Shown here piece after piece: positions 45,506 through 56,005 of a stretch of DNA of 64,000 nt. Each line of letters starts with the position of its first letter. The stretch's first letter is position 1. Position numbers and translations under genes: made by a program. The notes beneath the pieces were generated by a model. That model was given only the letters and a program-made list of their open reading frames with translations, was not told where the DNA came from and made no database searches. The stretch is from assembly GCA_001274695.2 (NCBI GenBank), contig LARU01000002.1:992001-1056000 (forward strand), written 5' to 3'. The stretch comes from Azoarcus sp. PA01. Its GTDB lineage: Bacteria > Pseudomonadota > Gammaproteobacteria > Burkholderiales > Rhodocyclaceae.

Positions 45506-45921
45506 TGGCTTTCGGCGGATTCAGCCAGGAAGGCCGCGGCGCGCCGATGAGCGAGATCAACATGGTGCCGCTGATCGACGTCATGCTGGTGCTGCTGATC
45601 GTGTTCATGATCACCGCCCCGCTGCTGACCCATGCAGTCAAGATCGATCTGCCGACCGCGGCCAGCGCAGCGGCGAACGAGAAGCCCGAAACGGTGACGC
45701 TGGCGATCGACGAGGCCGGCACGCTGTACTGGAACGACCGCCTGATCAGCGACGCCGAACTGCAGGCCCGCTTCGCCGAAGCTGCGGCGAAGCCGGTGCA
45801 GCCGGAGCTGCACCTGCGCGCGGACCGCGACACGCGCTACCAGAAAGTCGCCGAAGTGATGTCCGCGGCGCGTCTCGCCGGCATTCAGAAAATGGGCTTC
45901 GTCACCGTTCCGGAGAACTGA
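45505..45921 (+). CDS. exbD: ExbD protein
   Basis: A 138-residue protein with one TM; NMVPLIDVMLVLLIVFMITA holds the protonatable Asp. The periplasmic domain follows (LTLAIDEAGTLYWND-type region to VTVPEN). ATG overlaps the exbB stop (TGATG). Confidence 0.95.
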   Translation: MAFGGFSQEGRGAPMSEINMVPLIDVMLVLLIVFMITAPLLTHAVKIDLPTAASAAANEKPETVTLAIDEAGTLYWNDRLISDAELQARFAEAAAKPVQPELHLRADRDTRYQKVAEVMSAARLAGIQKMGFVTVPEN

Positions 45922-45958
45922 CCGGCCCGCGCGCGGGGGCGTCCACATCCACGCTCCC

Positions 45959-46018
45959 GCCTGCCCGTCTCTCCCGCCTGCCCGTCCCGCCGCCTGCCCG
46001 TCCCGCCGCCTGCCCGTC
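45959..46018. repeat. Four short GC-rich tandem repeats after exbD
   Basis: GCCTGCCCGTC appears four times at 17- and 16-base spacing in the 300-base gap between exbD and macA. Non-coding; no CRISPR spacers. The rest of the gap shows nothing else clear. Confidence 0.8.
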
Positions 46019-46221
46019 CCTCCCGGCCGCCGTCCGCGCGGCCTGCCGCGCCTGTCTCGCGGCGAGCGGCAAGCCGTGATCACCCGCTCCGCGCGGGGCG
46101 CGGGAACCCCTGCCTGCAATACGATACAAAGCAGCGACATGCCTTCCCGTATTCTTCGGGCTGCAATCCTTATCGAATACGCGGCACACTGCGCGCAGGC
46201 AACTCCAGTCCGGTCACCGAC

Positions 46222-47472
46222 ATGAATCCCTCCGCACCTTCCCCGAAGCGACGCTGGCGTCGCACCGCGATCGCCTTGCTCGGTCTCGCACTGCTCGGCG
46301 CAGGCGGCTATTTCGCGTGGTCGAAATATCTCGCGAAACCCGACGAAGCGTCCGGCTACCAGTTCGCGACCGTGACGCGCGGCGACATCGAGGACGTCGT
46401 CACCGCGACCGGCATGCTGCAGCCGCGCGACTATGTCGATGTCGGTGCGCAGGTGTCCGGGCAGTTGAAGAAAATTCACGTCGAAGTCGGTTCGGAAGTG
46501 AAAGCCGGCGAGCTGCTCGCCGAGATCGACCCGATCGTGCTGCAGAGCCGCGTCGATGCGACGCGCGCGCAGCTGCGCAACCTGCGGGCGCAGCTGATGC
46601 AGCGCGAATCCGAGCGGCGACTCGCCGACCTGCAGTTGCGCCGCCAGCGCAACCTGATGGCCGAAGACGCGACCACTGCCGACGCGCTGCAGACGGCCGA
46701 AGCGACGCAGCTCGGCGCGCAGGCGCAGGTCGAAGCGCTCGAGGCGCAGATCGACCAGAGCGAATCGAACCTGCGGGCCGACGAGGCGAACCTCAACTAC
46801 GCGCGCATTTATGCGCCGATCACCGGCACCGTCGTGTCGATCACCGCGCGCCAGGGCCAGACGCTGATCGCGAGCCAGCAGGCGCCGGTGATCCTGCGCG
46901 TCGCCGACCTGTCGACGATGACGGTGCAGACGCAGGTCTCGGAGGCCGACGTGAGCCGTCTCACGCTCGGCATGGACGCCTACTTCACGACGCTCGGCGG
47001 CGAAGGGCGCCGCTGGCACGGGACGCTGCGCAAGATCGAGCCGACGCCGGTCGTGCAGAACAACGTCGTGCTCTACAACGCATTGTTCGACGTGTCGAAT
47101 CCCGAGCAGGCGCTGATGGCGCAGATGACGGCGCAAGTGTTCTTCGTCGTCGCCGCCGCGCGCGATGCGCTGCTGGTGCCGATGTCGGCCTTCTCCGCAG
47201 CAACGCCGCGCGCGACGCGCACGGCTGCGGGCGGCGACGCCCGCCCGGCGCGCCCGCGCCCGCCGACCAGTGGCACCGCCGGACCGCGTCATCGCACCGT
47301 CCGGGTCGCGACGCCCGAGGGCACGCTGCAGGAGCGGCGCGTCGAAGTCGGCGTCAGCAATCGCGTCCAGGCCCAGGTGCTGGCGGGCCTCGACGAAGGC
47401 GACCGCGTCGTCTCCGGCGCCGCGCTGCGCCCCGACCCGCCCGCCGCTGCGCGTCGCACGCCGCGGCTATGA
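46222..47472 (+). CDS. macA: Periplasmic adaptor of a MacAB-type exporter
   Basis: A 416-residue membrane fusion protein with one N-terminal TM (~14-32). Lipoyl halves are [20 protein letters not shown] and [20 protein letters not shown], flanking a helical hairpin (about 110-190). The C-terminus is Arg/Pro-rich then a barrel domain ([20 protein letters not shown]). It pairs with the MacB-like protein encoded by the overlapping next gene. Confidence 0.88.
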   Translation: MNPSAPSPKRRWRRTAIALLGLALLGAGGYFAWSKYLAKPDEASGYQFATVTRGDIEDVVTATGMLQPRDYVDVGAQVSGQLKKIHVEVGSEVKAGELLAEIDPIVLQSRVDATRAQLRNLRAQLMQRESERRLADLQLRRQRNLMAEDATTADALQTAEATQLGAQAQVEALEAQIDQSESNLRADEANLNYARIYAPITGTVVSITARQGQTLIASQQAPVILRVADLSTMTVQTQVSEADVSRLTLGMDAYFTTLGGEGRRWHGTLRKIEPTPVVQNNVVLYNALFDVSNPEQALMAQMTAQVFFVVAAARDALLVPMSAFSAATPRATRTAAGGDARPARPRPPTSGTAGPRHRTVRVATPEGTLQERRVEVGVSNRVQAQVLAGLDEGDRVVSGAALRPDPPAAARRTPRL

Positions 47473-49454
47473 AAACGGAGCCGTTCATCGGCGCGCTGCG
47501 CGCTGACCGGAAAGTCGGCTCATCCACGGGCGTGCCGCTGATCGAACTGTCCGGCGTGACGAAAACGTTCCGCAACGGCGAGCTCGCCGTCGAGGTGCTG
47601 CATGGCATCGATCTGACGATCCTGCCGGGCGAATTCGTCGCCATCGTCGGCAGCTCGGGCTCGGGAAAGTCGACGCTGATGAACATCCTCGGCTGCCTCG
47701 ACCGCCCGACGAGCGGCAGCTACCGCTTCATGGGCCGCGACGTCGCCGCGTTCGACCGCGACGACCTTGCGCGGCTGCGGCGCGAGACGTTCGGCTTCGT
47801 GTTCCAGAGCTACCACCTGATCGGCGGCGCGAGCGCGCGCGAAAACGTCGAAGTGCCGGCAGTCTATTCCGGCATGCCACCGGCCGAACGCCACGCGCGC
47901 GCCACCGGACTGCTCGCGTCGCTCGGCCTGGGCGAGCGCCTCGAGCACCGGCCGAACCAGCTCTCCGGCGGCCAGCAGCAGCGCGTGTCGATCGCGCGCG
48001 CGCTGATGAACGGCGGGCGCGTGATCCTCGCCGACGAGCCGACCGGCGCGCTCGACAGCAAGAGCGGCGCCGAAGTCATGCAGCTGCTCAACACGCTGTC
48101 CGCCGACGGCCACACGATCATCCTGATCACGCACGAGCGCGAAGTCGCCGAGCAGGCGCAGCGCATCATCGAGATCCGCGACGGCCACATCATCGCCGAC
48201 CCCGGCCCGCGTCCGCGGCCCGGCGTCGAGCCTGACTTCGCGCCGCACGTCGACCGCAGCTCGCCGCTGTCCGACATCGTCGAAGCCGCGCGCACGGCGT
48301 TGCGGGCGCTGCGCGCGAACATTTTTCGGGCCGCGCTGACGCTGCTCGGCATCGTCATCGGCGTTGCCGCAGTCATCGCGATGCTCGCGATCGGCGACGG
48401 GGCGAAGCAGGACGTCGTCGACCGCATCAGCTCGATGGGGACGAACCTGCTGACGGTGCGCCCCGGCGCGCCGAACCAGCGCGGCCGCGACACGGCGACG
48501 CTCGTGCTCGACGACGTGCGCGCGATCGCCGCCTTGCCGAACGTCCTCGCCGCGGTGCCCGAACAAAGTTCGACGGTGACGATCCGCTCCGGCCACGCCG
48601 ACCACCGCACTTCGGCGAACGCGACCGGCGCCGACTTCACGCTCGCGCGCGCGTGGCCGATCGCCCGCGGCACGTTCTTCAGCGCCGCCGACGAACGCAG
48701 CTACGCGACGGTCGCCGTGCTCGGCCAGACGGTCGCGAAGGCGCTGTTCGGCGACGCCGACCCGGTCGGCGAGTTCGTGCTCATCAACAGCATCATGTTC
48801 CAGGTGCTCGGCGTCATGGGTCCGCAAGGCGCGACGCCGTGGGGCACCGACCAGGACGACGTGATCTTCGTGCCGTACTCGACCGGCAGCCTGCGGCTGT
48901 TCGGTCAGCGCCACCTGCGCAGCGCGACGGTCGCGGTCGAGGACGTCGCCGCGATCGACGACACGCAGGCGGCCGTGCACGAGCTGCTGCAGGCGCGCCA
49001 CGGCGGCATCGAGGACTTCCAGATCCGCAACATGGCGTCGGTCATCGAGAGCGTGTCCGAAACACAGAACACGCTGACGGTGCTGCTCGGCACCGTCGCC
49101 GCGATCTCGCTGCTCGTCGGCGGCATCGGCGTCATGAACATCATGCTGGTGTCGGTGACCGAGCGCACTCGCGAGATCGGCATCCGCATGGCGACCGGCG
49201 CGCGGATGAAGAACATCCTGCAGCAGTTCCTCATCGAGGCGCTCGTCGTGTCGGCGCTCGGCGGCGTCATCGGCGTCGTCGTCGGCCTCGGCGCCGCAGC
49301 GATCATCGAAGCTTTCGACACGCCGATCGTCTACTCGGCTCCGCCGGTGCTGCTCGCGTTCGGCTGCGCGTTCGCGACCGGCCTCGTCTTCGGCTACCTG
49401 CCGGCACGCAAGGCAGCCCGCCTCGATCCGGTCGTCGCGCTCGCTTCGGAATGA
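47469..49454 (+). CDS. macB: MacB-type ABC transporter (ATPase and permease)
   Basis: A 661-residue mechanotransmission ABC protein. The ATPase at ~20-250 has Walker [10 protein letters not shown], signature [15 protein letters not shown] and Walker [15 protein letters not shown]1 at ~285 ([20 protein letters not shown]), a large periplasmic domain (~310-520), then three TMs with [20 protein letters not shown]. Exports macrolides, lipopeptides or other substrates from the periplasm with MacA. Overlaps both neighbours by four bases. Confidence 0.93.
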   Translation: MKTEPFIGALRADRKVGSSTGVPLIELSGVTKTFRNGELAVEVLHGIDLTILPGEFVAIVGSSGSGKSTLMNILGCLDRPTSGSYRFMGRDVAAFDRDDLARLRRETFGFVFQSYHLIGGASARENVEVPAVYSGMPPAERHARATGLLASLGLGERLEHRPNQLSGGQQQRVSIARALMNGGRVILADEPTGALDSKSGAEVMQLLNTLSADGHTIILITHEREVAEQAQRIIEIRDGHIIADPGPRPRPGVEPDFAPHVDRSSPLSDIVEAARTALRALRANIFRAALTLLGIVIGVAAVIAMLAIGDGAKQDVVDRISSMGTNLLTVRPGAPNQRGRDTATLVLDDVRAIAALPNVLAAVPEQSSTVTIRSGHADHRTSANATGADFTLARAWPIARGTFFSAADERSYATVAVLGQTVAKALFGDADPVGEFVLINSIMFQVLGVMGPQGATPWGTDQDDVIFVPYSTGSLRLFGQRHLRSATVAVEDVAAIDDTQAAVHELLQARHGGIEDFQIRNMASVIESVSETQNTLTVLLGTVAAISLLVGGIGVMNIMLVSVTERTREIGIRMATGARMKNILQQFLIEALVVSALGGVIGVVVGLGAAAIIEAFDTPIVYSAPPVLLAFGCAFATGLVFGYLPARKAARLDPVVALASE

Positions 49455-50944
49455 CTTTCCCGATGTCTTCGTCCGCCTTTCCCGCGCCGCACCGCGGCTC
49501 ACCCCGACCCGGCCTGCGCCGGCTGCGCACTTTGCTCCCTGCTGCCGTTGCACTGCTCGTCGCCGGCTGTGCGATCACCGAGCCGGCGACGCGGCCCGCG
49601 CTGACAATGCCGTCAGGCTGGTCCGAACCGGTGCCCGCAATCGCGCAGCAACCCGGAGCCGGCTGGTGGCGCAGTTTTTCGTCGCGCCAGCTCGAAAGCC
49701 TGATCGGCGAAGCGCTCGCCGGCAGCCCGGATTTCCGCATCGCGGCCGAACGCGTGCGCCAGGCCGAGATCCGGTTGCGCACTGCCGGCGCGTCGCTGCT
49801 GCCGTTCGCCACCGTCGGCGCCGACACCGACTGGCGGCGCACCGAGCCTGCGAGAGGACGTGCGATCGACAGCGAATCGTCGGGCGCGAGCCTCGCGGTC
49901 AGCTACGAAGTCGACCTGTGGGGCCGGCTGGCCGCAGGCGTCGCGGGCGCCGAGGCGAGCCTTGCGGCGACCCGCCACGACTTCGACGCGGTGCGGCTGA
50001 CGCTCGTTGCCGGCGTCGCGAATACGTATTTCCAGCTGCTCACGACCCGCGCCCGCCTCGACATCGCCGGCGACAACCTCGCGATCGCCGAGCGCGTTTT
50101 CGACATCGTCGAGGCCCGTTATCGCAACGGCGCTGCGTCCGCGCTCGATGTCAGCCGCCAGCGCGGTACCGTGCTCGCGCAACGCGCCGCGCTGCTGCCG
50201 CTCGAAAACCAGGCGCGCCAGACGCTCACCGCGCTCGCCGTGCTGCTCGGCCGCGTCCCGCAGGACTTCGGCGTCGACGGCGAGACGCTCGTCGCACTCG
50301 CGATTCCCGAAGTCGCCCCCGGCCTGCCGGCCGACCTGCTGGTGCGCCGCCCGGACCTCGCCAGCGCCGAAGCGCAGCTCGCCGGGGCGGACGCCGACGT
50401 CGCCGCCGCGCGTGCCGCGCTGTTGCCGGCAGTGCAGCTTTCGGGCTCGGCCGGCCTCGCGAGCACCGCGCTGCTGTCGCTCGCAAATCCGTCGAACAGC
50501 GTCGCGCTCAGCGCGAGCCTCGCGCAAACGCTGTTCGACGGCGGGCGCCTGCGCGGCGACGTCGAGGCGGCGCGCTCGCGCCGCCGCGAATTCGTCGAGA
50601 ATTACCGCGCCGCGATCTTCACCGCGCTCAAGGAGGTCGAAGACGCCCTCGGCAACGCCGACCGCAACCGCCGCGAGGAAGACACGCAGCAGCGGATCCG
50701 CGATGAAGCGGCGCGCGCGCTGCGGCTCGCCGAGCTGCGCTACCGCGAAGGCGCCGACGACCTCCTCGCGGTGCTCGACGCGCAGCGCACGCTGTTCCAG
50801 GCGCAGGACCGGCTCGCGCAGCTGCGCTTCGCGCGGCTCGCCGCCGCGCTCGACCTCTTCAAGGCGCTCGGCGGCGGGTGGGAGCATTGGGGCCCGGCAG
50901 CTCCCGGCGACGCCGAAAACATCCGGCAGGTATCCCGGCGCTGA
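49451..50944 (+). CDS. NodT-family outer membrane efflux lipoprotein
   Basis: A 497-residue outer membrane factor. The lipobox LLVAGC gives an acylated Cys (~38). Two OEP repeats are visible, for example [20 protein letters not shown] and [20 protein letters not shown], the NodT/OprM signature. It overlaps macB, completing a tripartite MacA-MacB-OMF operon. Confidence 0.92.
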   Translation: MTFPMSSSAFPAPHRGSPRPGLRRLRTLLPAAVALLVAGCAITEPATRPALTMPSGWSEPVPAIAQQPGAGWWRSFSSRQLESLIGEALAGSPDFRIAAERVRQAEIRLRTAGASLLPFATVGADTDWRRTEPARGRAIDSESSGASLAVSYEVDLWGRLAAGVAGAEASLAATRHDFDAVRLTLVAGVANTYFQLLTTRARLDIAGDNLAIAERVFDIVEARYRNGAASALDVSRQRGTVLAQRAALLPLENQARQTLTALAVLLGRVPQDFGVDGETLVALAIPEVAPGLPADLLVRRPDLASAEAQLAGADADVAAARAALLPAVQLSGSAGLASTALLSLANPSNSVALSASLAQTLFDGGRLRGDVEAARSRRREFVENYRAAIFTALKEVEDALGNADRNRREEDTQQRIRDEAARALRLAELRYREGADDLLAVLDAQRTLFQAQDRLAQLRFARLAAALDLFKALGGGWEHWGPAAPGDAENIRQVSRR

Positions 50945-51138
50945 CGCCGGGGACTGAGCGGCTGCGCCCGCCTCTTCACCGCCAAACCCGGCGGCGCGCC
51001 TGCCCTGCCGACAATCATGGCTCGCGACGGGCCATGCCGAGCCTGACCGGTACGGCCGCGGCCGGACCCCCGCGGCGCCGTTCCTGCCGGCCGTCCTGAG
51101 TCCTGCCACCCGTCGTCCCTCGCGGACGGGATATTCAT

Positions 51139-51197
51139 TTCGCAATAGCGCATCTCGAATTGACTATTGCGAATTCTTCTCATTCTTCTTATCATTC
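51139..51197 (+). promoter_or_regulatory. Regulatory region upstream of ftrA: inverted repeat and Fur-like tract
   Basis: Perfect arms TTCGCAATAG (51139-51148) and CTATTGCGAA (51164-51173) with 15 bases between, and a TTGACT that may be a -35. The following AT-rich tract (TCATTCTTCTTATCATTCTC) resembles overlapping Fur half-sites. The remaining upstream gap from 50945 shows no gene. Confidence 0.4.
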
Positions 51198-51258
51198 TCT
51201 CACGTACCGACTCACGCCTGCCATACCCGGCTCACTGCAATTTTTCAAAGGATTCCCG

Positions 51259-51807
51259 ATGCATCGCTTCCCGCTTCGCACCCTCGCCGTCGCCGCGCTG
51301 GCGAGCCTGTCGTTCGCCGCCCACGCCCTGGAATACCCGATCGGCGCGCCGCAGCACCGCAACGGCATGGAGATCGCAGCGGTCTATCTGCAGCCGATCG
51401 AGATGGAACCGGAAGGCATGATGAAGAAGGCATCGGAGTCCGACATCCACATCGAGGCCGACATCCGCGCGCTCGGGAACAACCCGAACGGCTTCGAGGA
51501 AGGCAGCTGGATCCCGTACCTGACGGTCAAGTTCGAGATCGCGAAGATCGGCAGCGACTGGAAGCAGTCGGGCGAATTCATGCCGATGGTCGCGAGCGAC
51601 GGCCCGCATTACGGCGACAACATCAAGCTCGCCGGACCGGGCAAGTACAAGGTCAAATACACGATCCTGCCCCCCGGTGCCGCCCACCACGGCAGCCACT
51701 TCGGCCGCCACACCGACCGTGCGACCGGCGTGCGCCCGTGGTTCAAGGAGTTCGAGGTCGAAAACGAGTTCACGTACGCCGGCGTCGGCAAGAAAGGCGG
51801 CTACTGA
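51259..51807 (+). CDS. ftrA: Periplasmic iron-binding protein FtrA/P19 type
   Basis: A 182-residue secreted protein: signal peptide to HALEYPIGAPQHRNGMEIAA, with Met and His residues (for example HHGSHFGRHTDRATG) that form the copper/iron sites of P19/Tpd proteins. It delivers ferrous iron to an FTR1 permease in Campylobacter-, Bordetella- and Brucella-type systems. ATG at 51259. The rest of the ftr set follows after a porin gene. Confidence 0.85.
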   Translation: MHRFPLRTLAVAALASLSFAAHALEYPIGAPQHRNGMEIAAVYLQPIEMEPEGMMKKASESDIHIEADIRALGNNPNGFEEGSWIPYLTVKFEIAKIGSDWKQSGEFMPMVASDGPHYGDNIKLAGPGKYKVKYTILPPGAAHHGSHFGRHTDRATGVRPWFKEFEVENEFTYAGVGKKGGY

Positions 51808-51808
51808 C

Positions 51809-53293
51809 ATGTCGCTGCCGCGATTCGCCCGGACCGCCGTCGCACTCGCGGCGCTCGGGACAACCGGCGCAGGCCTTGCCGCGCCGACCCAGGACAAGGT
51901 GCTGGCCGAACTCGCGCGGCTCGCCGAACGCATCGAGAAACTCGAACAGCGCAACAGCGAACTCGAAGCGCGGCTCGCGGCCGCCGCGCCCCCCGCTCCG
52001 GCACTCGCGCAACGCGTCGACGCGCTGGAGCAGGCGAACCAGGATCTCGCCACGAGCCTCGAAAGCGACCGCATCAGCGAGCGCGAACCCGAACTCGCGA
52101 TCCGTCTCAAGGCGATCGAGGAGCGCACCAATGCGATGGGCGCGCCGTCGCGCCTGGCCGAAACCCTCGATGGCATCGCGGTCGAAGGCAGCGTCGCCAC
52201 GGTCGCGCAGCGGATCGACGGCGATGCGCGCGAAGACGGCAAGCATGAATCGCAACTGTCATGGCGCGGCGACCTCGGCATCACGCTGCCGACCGGGAAC
52301 ATCGGGCGCGGCCAGGGCGAGTTCTACACGCAATTGCGAATGGGCCAGGGCGACAGCTTCACCGGGTTGAAACCGGCGTTCACCGCCGCTTTCAACAGCC
52401 TCGCGTTCCAGACCGGCGGCGGTTCGGAGGAAACCTACGCGATCGTCGCGCAGGCCTGGTACCAGCTGACCACCCCGCTCGGCGACAGCGCGAGGTCGCG
52501 ACACAGCCTGCAGCTCACGGTCGGCAAAATGGACCCGTTCGTGTTCTTCGACCAGAACGCGATCGCCGACAACGAGGCCGAAAAGTTCCTCAACAACGTC
52601 TTCGTGCATAACCCGATGCTCGACTCGGGCGGGGGGATCGGCGCTGACAGCTACGGTTTCACTCCCGGCCTGCGCCTCGCGTACCGCAACGAAAGCGGCG
52701 CGCCGGACTGGTGGCAGGCGTCGATCGCCGCGTTCGGCGCCGGCGAAGGCGCGCGCTTCGGCCGCAGCTTCGACAAGCCGTTCGTCATCGGCCAGCTCGA
52801 GTACGGGCGCAAGACCCACGGTTTCGACGCCACTTACCGCCTGTATGCGTGGCGCAACGGCCAGTACGAAGGCTTCGATGCGACGACCCGCAGCACCAGC
52901 GGCTGGGGCGCGAGCGTCGACCAGCGCGTGCATGAGGACGTGACCCTGTTCGCGCGCTACGGCCAGTCGAGCAGCAGCAAGGTGGCGTTCGACCGCGCCG
53001 TGACGATCGGCACCGAGATCGCCGGCAACGCGTGGGGACGCGGCGCCGACAGCGTCGGTCTCGCATGGGGCTGGCTGCGCGCGAGCGACGAATTCCGCGA
53101 CGCCGCACCGCTGCTCGACGATTTCGGCTTCGCTGCGCGCGGCGCCGAGCAGGTTGCCGAGCTGTATTACCGCTGGCACCTAAACGACCAGCTGTCGCTG
53201 ACCCCGGATCTGCAATACGTGCGTCGCGCCGCCGCCGACCCCGACGCCGACGCGATCACCGTCGTGGGGCTGCGCGGGATGTATGCGTTCTAG
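51809..53293 (+). CDS. Outer membrane porin with coiled-coil N-terminus, in the ftr operon
   Basis: A 494-residue secreted protein starting one base after the ftrA stop. Signal peptide (~1-24), then a coiled coil (LARLAERIEKLEQRNSELEA, ~30-70), then a beta-barrel with many alternating strands (GRGQGEFYTQLRMGQGDSFT to VVGLRGMYAF, an aromatic C-terminus). It resembles carbohydrate-selective OprB-like porins. Its position between ftrA and ftrB suggests a role in outer membrane iron passage; inferred from context. Confidence 0.8.
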   Translation: MSLPRFARTAVALAALGTTGAGLAAPTQDKVLAELARLAERIEKLEQRNSELEARLAAAAPPAPALAQRVDALEQANQDLATSLESDRISEREPELAIRLKAIEERTNAMGAPSRLAETLDGIAVEGSVATVAQRIDGDAREDGKHESQLSWRGDLGITLPTGNIGRGQGEFYTQLRMGQGDSFTGLKPAFTAAFNSLAFQTGGGSEETYAIVAQAWYQLTTPLGDSARSRHSLQLTVGKMDPFVFFDQNAIADNEAEKFLNNVFVHNPMLDSGGGIGADSYGFTPGLRLAYRNESGAPDWWQASIAAFGAGEGARFGRSFDKPFVIGQLEYGRKTHGFDATYRLYAWRNGQYEGFDATTRSTSGWGASVDQRVHEDVTLFARYGQSSSSKVAFDRAVTIGTEIAGNAWGRGADSVGLAWGWLRASDEFRDAAPLLDDFGFAARGAEQVAELYYRWHLNDQLSLTPDLQYVRRAAADPDADAITVVGLRGMYAF

Positions 53294-53371
53294 GCCTGCG
53301 CGCCCCTCCTGCCCCGCCCGGCTGCCCGCCGCGCGGGGTTTTCGTCATTTTCAGTACAGGAATTCCCGATC

Positions 53372-53710
53372 GTGATTTTTCCGCGCCTGCTCGCCCGTGT
53401 ACTGGGCATCGTGGCCCTGACGGCGTCGAGCGCCGTGCAGGCCGACCTGCCGACGTTCCAGGTCGTCGCCGAAAACGGCCGCTTCACCCCCGACACGATA
53501 ACGGTGCCGGCCAACACCCGCTTTCGTCTGCAGCTGACGAACCGCAACGCCGGCCCCGAGGAGTTCGAGACGACGAGCCCGTTCAAGGAGCTGGTCGTCG
53601 GGCCGGGCGTGACGCGCAGCACGATTTTTCCGCCGCTGAAGCCCGGCACCTACCCGTTCTTCGGCGAGTTCCACCCCGACACGGCAAAAGGCCGGTTCGT
53701 CGCCCAGTAA
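53372..53710 (+). CDS. ftrB: Cupredoxin-like periplasmic protein FtrB
   Basis: A 112-residue secreted cupredoxin-fold protein: signal peptide to VQADLPTFQVVAENGRFTPD, then beta-strands with IFPPLKPGTYPFFGEFHPDT near the end. FtrB-like proteins are proposed to oxidise ferrous iron before FTR1 transport. Typical blue-copper Cys is absent. GTG start at 53372. Confidence 0.78.
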   Translation: MIFPRLLARVLGIVALTASSAVQADLPTFQVVAENGRFTPDTITVPANTRFRLQLTNRNAGPEEFETTSPFKELVVGPGVTRSTIFPPLKPGTYPFFGEFHPDTAKGRFVAQ

Positions 53711-53729
53711 CCGACGCTCAGGAAACATC

Positions 53730-54548
53730 ATGGGTAATTCACTCTTCATCGTGTGGCGCGAGAGCGTCGAAGCGATCCTGGTGATCAGCATCCTCTACAC
53801 GTGGATTCGCGCCCGCGGCGACGGCCGCATCGGCGTGCATCACCTGTGGGCAGGCGTGGCCGGCGGGCTGCTGCTCGCCGGCGTGCTCGCGCTGGCGATG
53901 CTCGGGCTGCAGAGCCAGCTCGCCGGCGACGCGCTGGAGGCCTTCCAGGCCGCGATCGTCATCGTCGCCGCCGGCCTGATCACGCACATGGTGCTGTGGA
54001 TGCGTGCGCACGGACGGCACATGAAGCGCGAGCTCGAAGCGGGACTGTCGAAAGCGGCCGACGCTGCGGGCGGGGTATCGGTCGCGCTGCTCGCGGCGAT
54101 CGCAGTCGGCCGCGAAGGCGCCGAGACCGTGCTGTTCCTGTACGGCCTCGGCCTCGAGCAGTCCGGCGACGCGCTCAATCGCATGCTCGCCGGCGCCGCG
54201 CTCGGCTTCGTGCTGGCACTCGCAACGGCGTGGCTGATCCAGCGCGGCTCGCACTGGCTTCCAAGCAAGGTGTTTTTCGGCGCGACCGAGATCGTGCTGT
54301 GCCTGCTCGCGGCTGCGCTGCTCGTGTCGGGGGTCGAGCGGCTGATCAACCTGGAATGGTTGCCGCCGCTGCTCGAGCCGGTGTGGGACAGCTCGGCGCT
54401 GCTTGCCGACGGCAGCGCGGCCGGCGGCATCGCCGCGGCGTTCGCCGGCTACCGCGCGCAGCCGTCGCTGACGGTGCTGATCGCGTGGTTCGGCTACTGG
54501 ACGCTGTTCGCGTGGCTCGGGCGCGCGCCGCGGAGAGCCCGGCGATGA
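53730..54548 (+). CDS. ftrC: FTR1-family iron permease FtrC
   Basis: A 272-residue inner membrane protein with seven hydrophobic helices. Two REXXE-type motifs, RESVEAIL near the N-terminus and REGAETVLFLYGLGLEQSG, are the iron-translocation signatures of FTR1/EfeU. It overlaps the next gene by four bases (ATGA). Confidence 0.93.
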   Translation: MGNSLFIVWRESVEAILVISILYTWIRARGDGRIGVHHLWAGVAGGLLLAGVLALAMLGLQSQLAGDALEAFQAAIVIVAAGLITHMVLWMRAHGRHMKRELEAGLSKAADAAGGVSVALLAAIAVGREGAETVLFLYGLGLEQSGDALNRMLAGAALGFVLALATAWLIQRGSHWLPSKVFFGATEIVLCLLAAALLVSGVERLINLEWLPPLLEPVWDSSALLADGSAAGGIAAAFAGYRAQPSLTVLIAWFGYWTLFAWLGRAPRRARR

Positions 54549-55930
54549 CGAGCTGCGGTCTGCCCGCGGTACGCCCGCCGCGGCTCGCGCGCCTCGGCGA
54601 CCTGATGCGTCGTCACCGCAGCGCGATCGTCGGGACCCAATGGGCAGTGCTCGTCGCCTACGTTTTCCTCGTCGTCACACCGGCGTTCCTGCCGCTGCCC
54701 CCGTCCGGCGCCCACCTGTGGGACAACCTCACGCTGTTCGCGCAGTTCGTGTTCTGGGGCATCTGGTGGCCGTTCGTGCTGGTGTCGATGATGCTGATGG
54801 GGCGCGTGTGGTGCGGCGTGCTGTGCCCGGAAGGCTTCGTCGCCGAGCAGGTGTCGCGCGTCGGCCTCGGCCGGCCCGTGCCGCGCTGGATCAAGTGGGG
54901 CGGCTGGCCGTTCGTCGCGTTCCTCGCGACGACGGTGTATGGGCAGCTCGTCAGCGTGTATGAATACCCCAAAGCCGTGCTGCTCGTGCTCGGCGGCTCC
55001 ACGGTCGCGGCAGCTGCGGTCGGCCTCGTATACGGCCGCGGCAAGCGCGTGTGGTGCCGCCACCTGTGCCCGGTCGGCGGCGTGTTCGGCCTGCTCGCGC
55101 GCCTCGCGCCGGTGCATTTCCGCACCGACCGCGAAGCGTGGCAAGCGCATCCGGAAAAGCCGGTAACTCCGGTCAATTGCGCGCCGCTGGTTGACATCCG
55201 CCGCATGGAAAGCGCGGCCGCGTGCCATATGTGCGGGCGCTGCAGCGGTCATCGCGACGCGGTGCAGCTGGTCGCCCGCGTGCCCGGCGCCGAAGTCGCG
55301 AAACTGCGCAGCGATGAAGCCGACATCTGGGAAGCACGCCTGCTGGTGTTCGGCGTCATCGGCACTGCGATCGGTGCGTTCCAGTGGTCGGCGTCGCCGT
55401 GGTTCGTGCAGGCCAAGCTCGCCGTCGCCGAATGGCTCGTCGAGCGCGACGCCTTCGCGCTGCTCGACAGCGACATTCCGTGGTGGGTGCTGACGCATTA
55501 CCCCGAAGCGAACGACGTCTTCACCTGGCTCGACGGCCTGATGATTCTCGGCTATATCGGCACGACGGCGCTCGTCATCGGCGGCTGGATCACGCTGTGG
55601 CTGCGTGGCGCCGCGCGGCTCCTCGGCGAAGCGGCAGCGCACCGTCGGCTTGCGTACGCGCTGATTCCGCTCGGCGGCGTCGGCGTGTTCCTCGGCCTGT
55701 CGGCGCTGACCGTGACGCTGCTGTCGGCCGAAGGAGTCATGCTCGGGGGCCTGCCGCTCGTGCGCGCACTGCTGCTCGCCGCTGCAGCCATCGCGAGCTT
55801 CGTGCTCGGCGCGCTGCACATCGGCCGCGCGACAGCGTCCGCGGGGCGCCGAGCCGCTGCGCTGCTCGCTTTTTGTGCCGCAGCCGCAGGCGCGGTCGCG
55901 CCGTGGGTGACGATGTTCTTTGTATGGTGA
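54545..55930 (+). CDS. ftrD: Membrane polyferredoxin FtrD
   Basis: A 461-residue membrane protein with six or more TMs and cysteine clusters GRVWCGVLCPEGFV, VWCRHLCPVGG and CHMCGRCSG, as in NapH/CcoG-type ferredoxins. In FtrABCD systems the polyferredoxin is thought to accept electrons from iron oxidation. It ends the operon. Confidence 0.88.
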   Translation: MTSCGLPAVRPPRLARLGDLMRRHRSAIVGTQWAVLVAYVFLVVTPAFLPLPPSGAHLWDNLTLFAQFVFWGIWWPFVLVSMMLMGRVWCGVLCPEGFVAEQVSRVGLGRPVPRWIKWGGWPFVAFLATTVYGQLVSVYEYPKAVLLVLGGSTVAAAAVGLVYGRGKRVWCRHLCPVGGVFGLLARLAPVHFRTDREAWQAHPEKPVTPVNCAPLVDIRRMESAAACHMCGRCSGHRDAVQLVARVPGAEVAKLRSDEADIWEARLLVFGVIGTAIGAFQWSASPWFVQAKLAVAEWLVERDAFALLDSDIPWWVLTHYPEANDVFTWLDGLMILGYIGTTALVIGGWITLWLRGAARLLGEAAAHRRLAYALIPLGGVGVFLGLSALTVTLLSAEGVMLGGLPLVRALLLAAAAIASFVLGALHIGRATASAGRRAAALLAFCAAAAGAVAPWVTMFFVW

Positions 55931-56005
55931 AACGCGGTGCGGAGGAAGACGGCAGTCCGTCGCACCGACGCATTCAGGCGAAGGGTTCCTGAATGCCGGA
56001 CGCGA

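Noticed and set aside
45190..47292. A 700-codon minus-strand frame opposite exbB-exbD-macA
   Set aside because: Low-complexity Arg/Gly sequence covering three recognised genes and a repeat.
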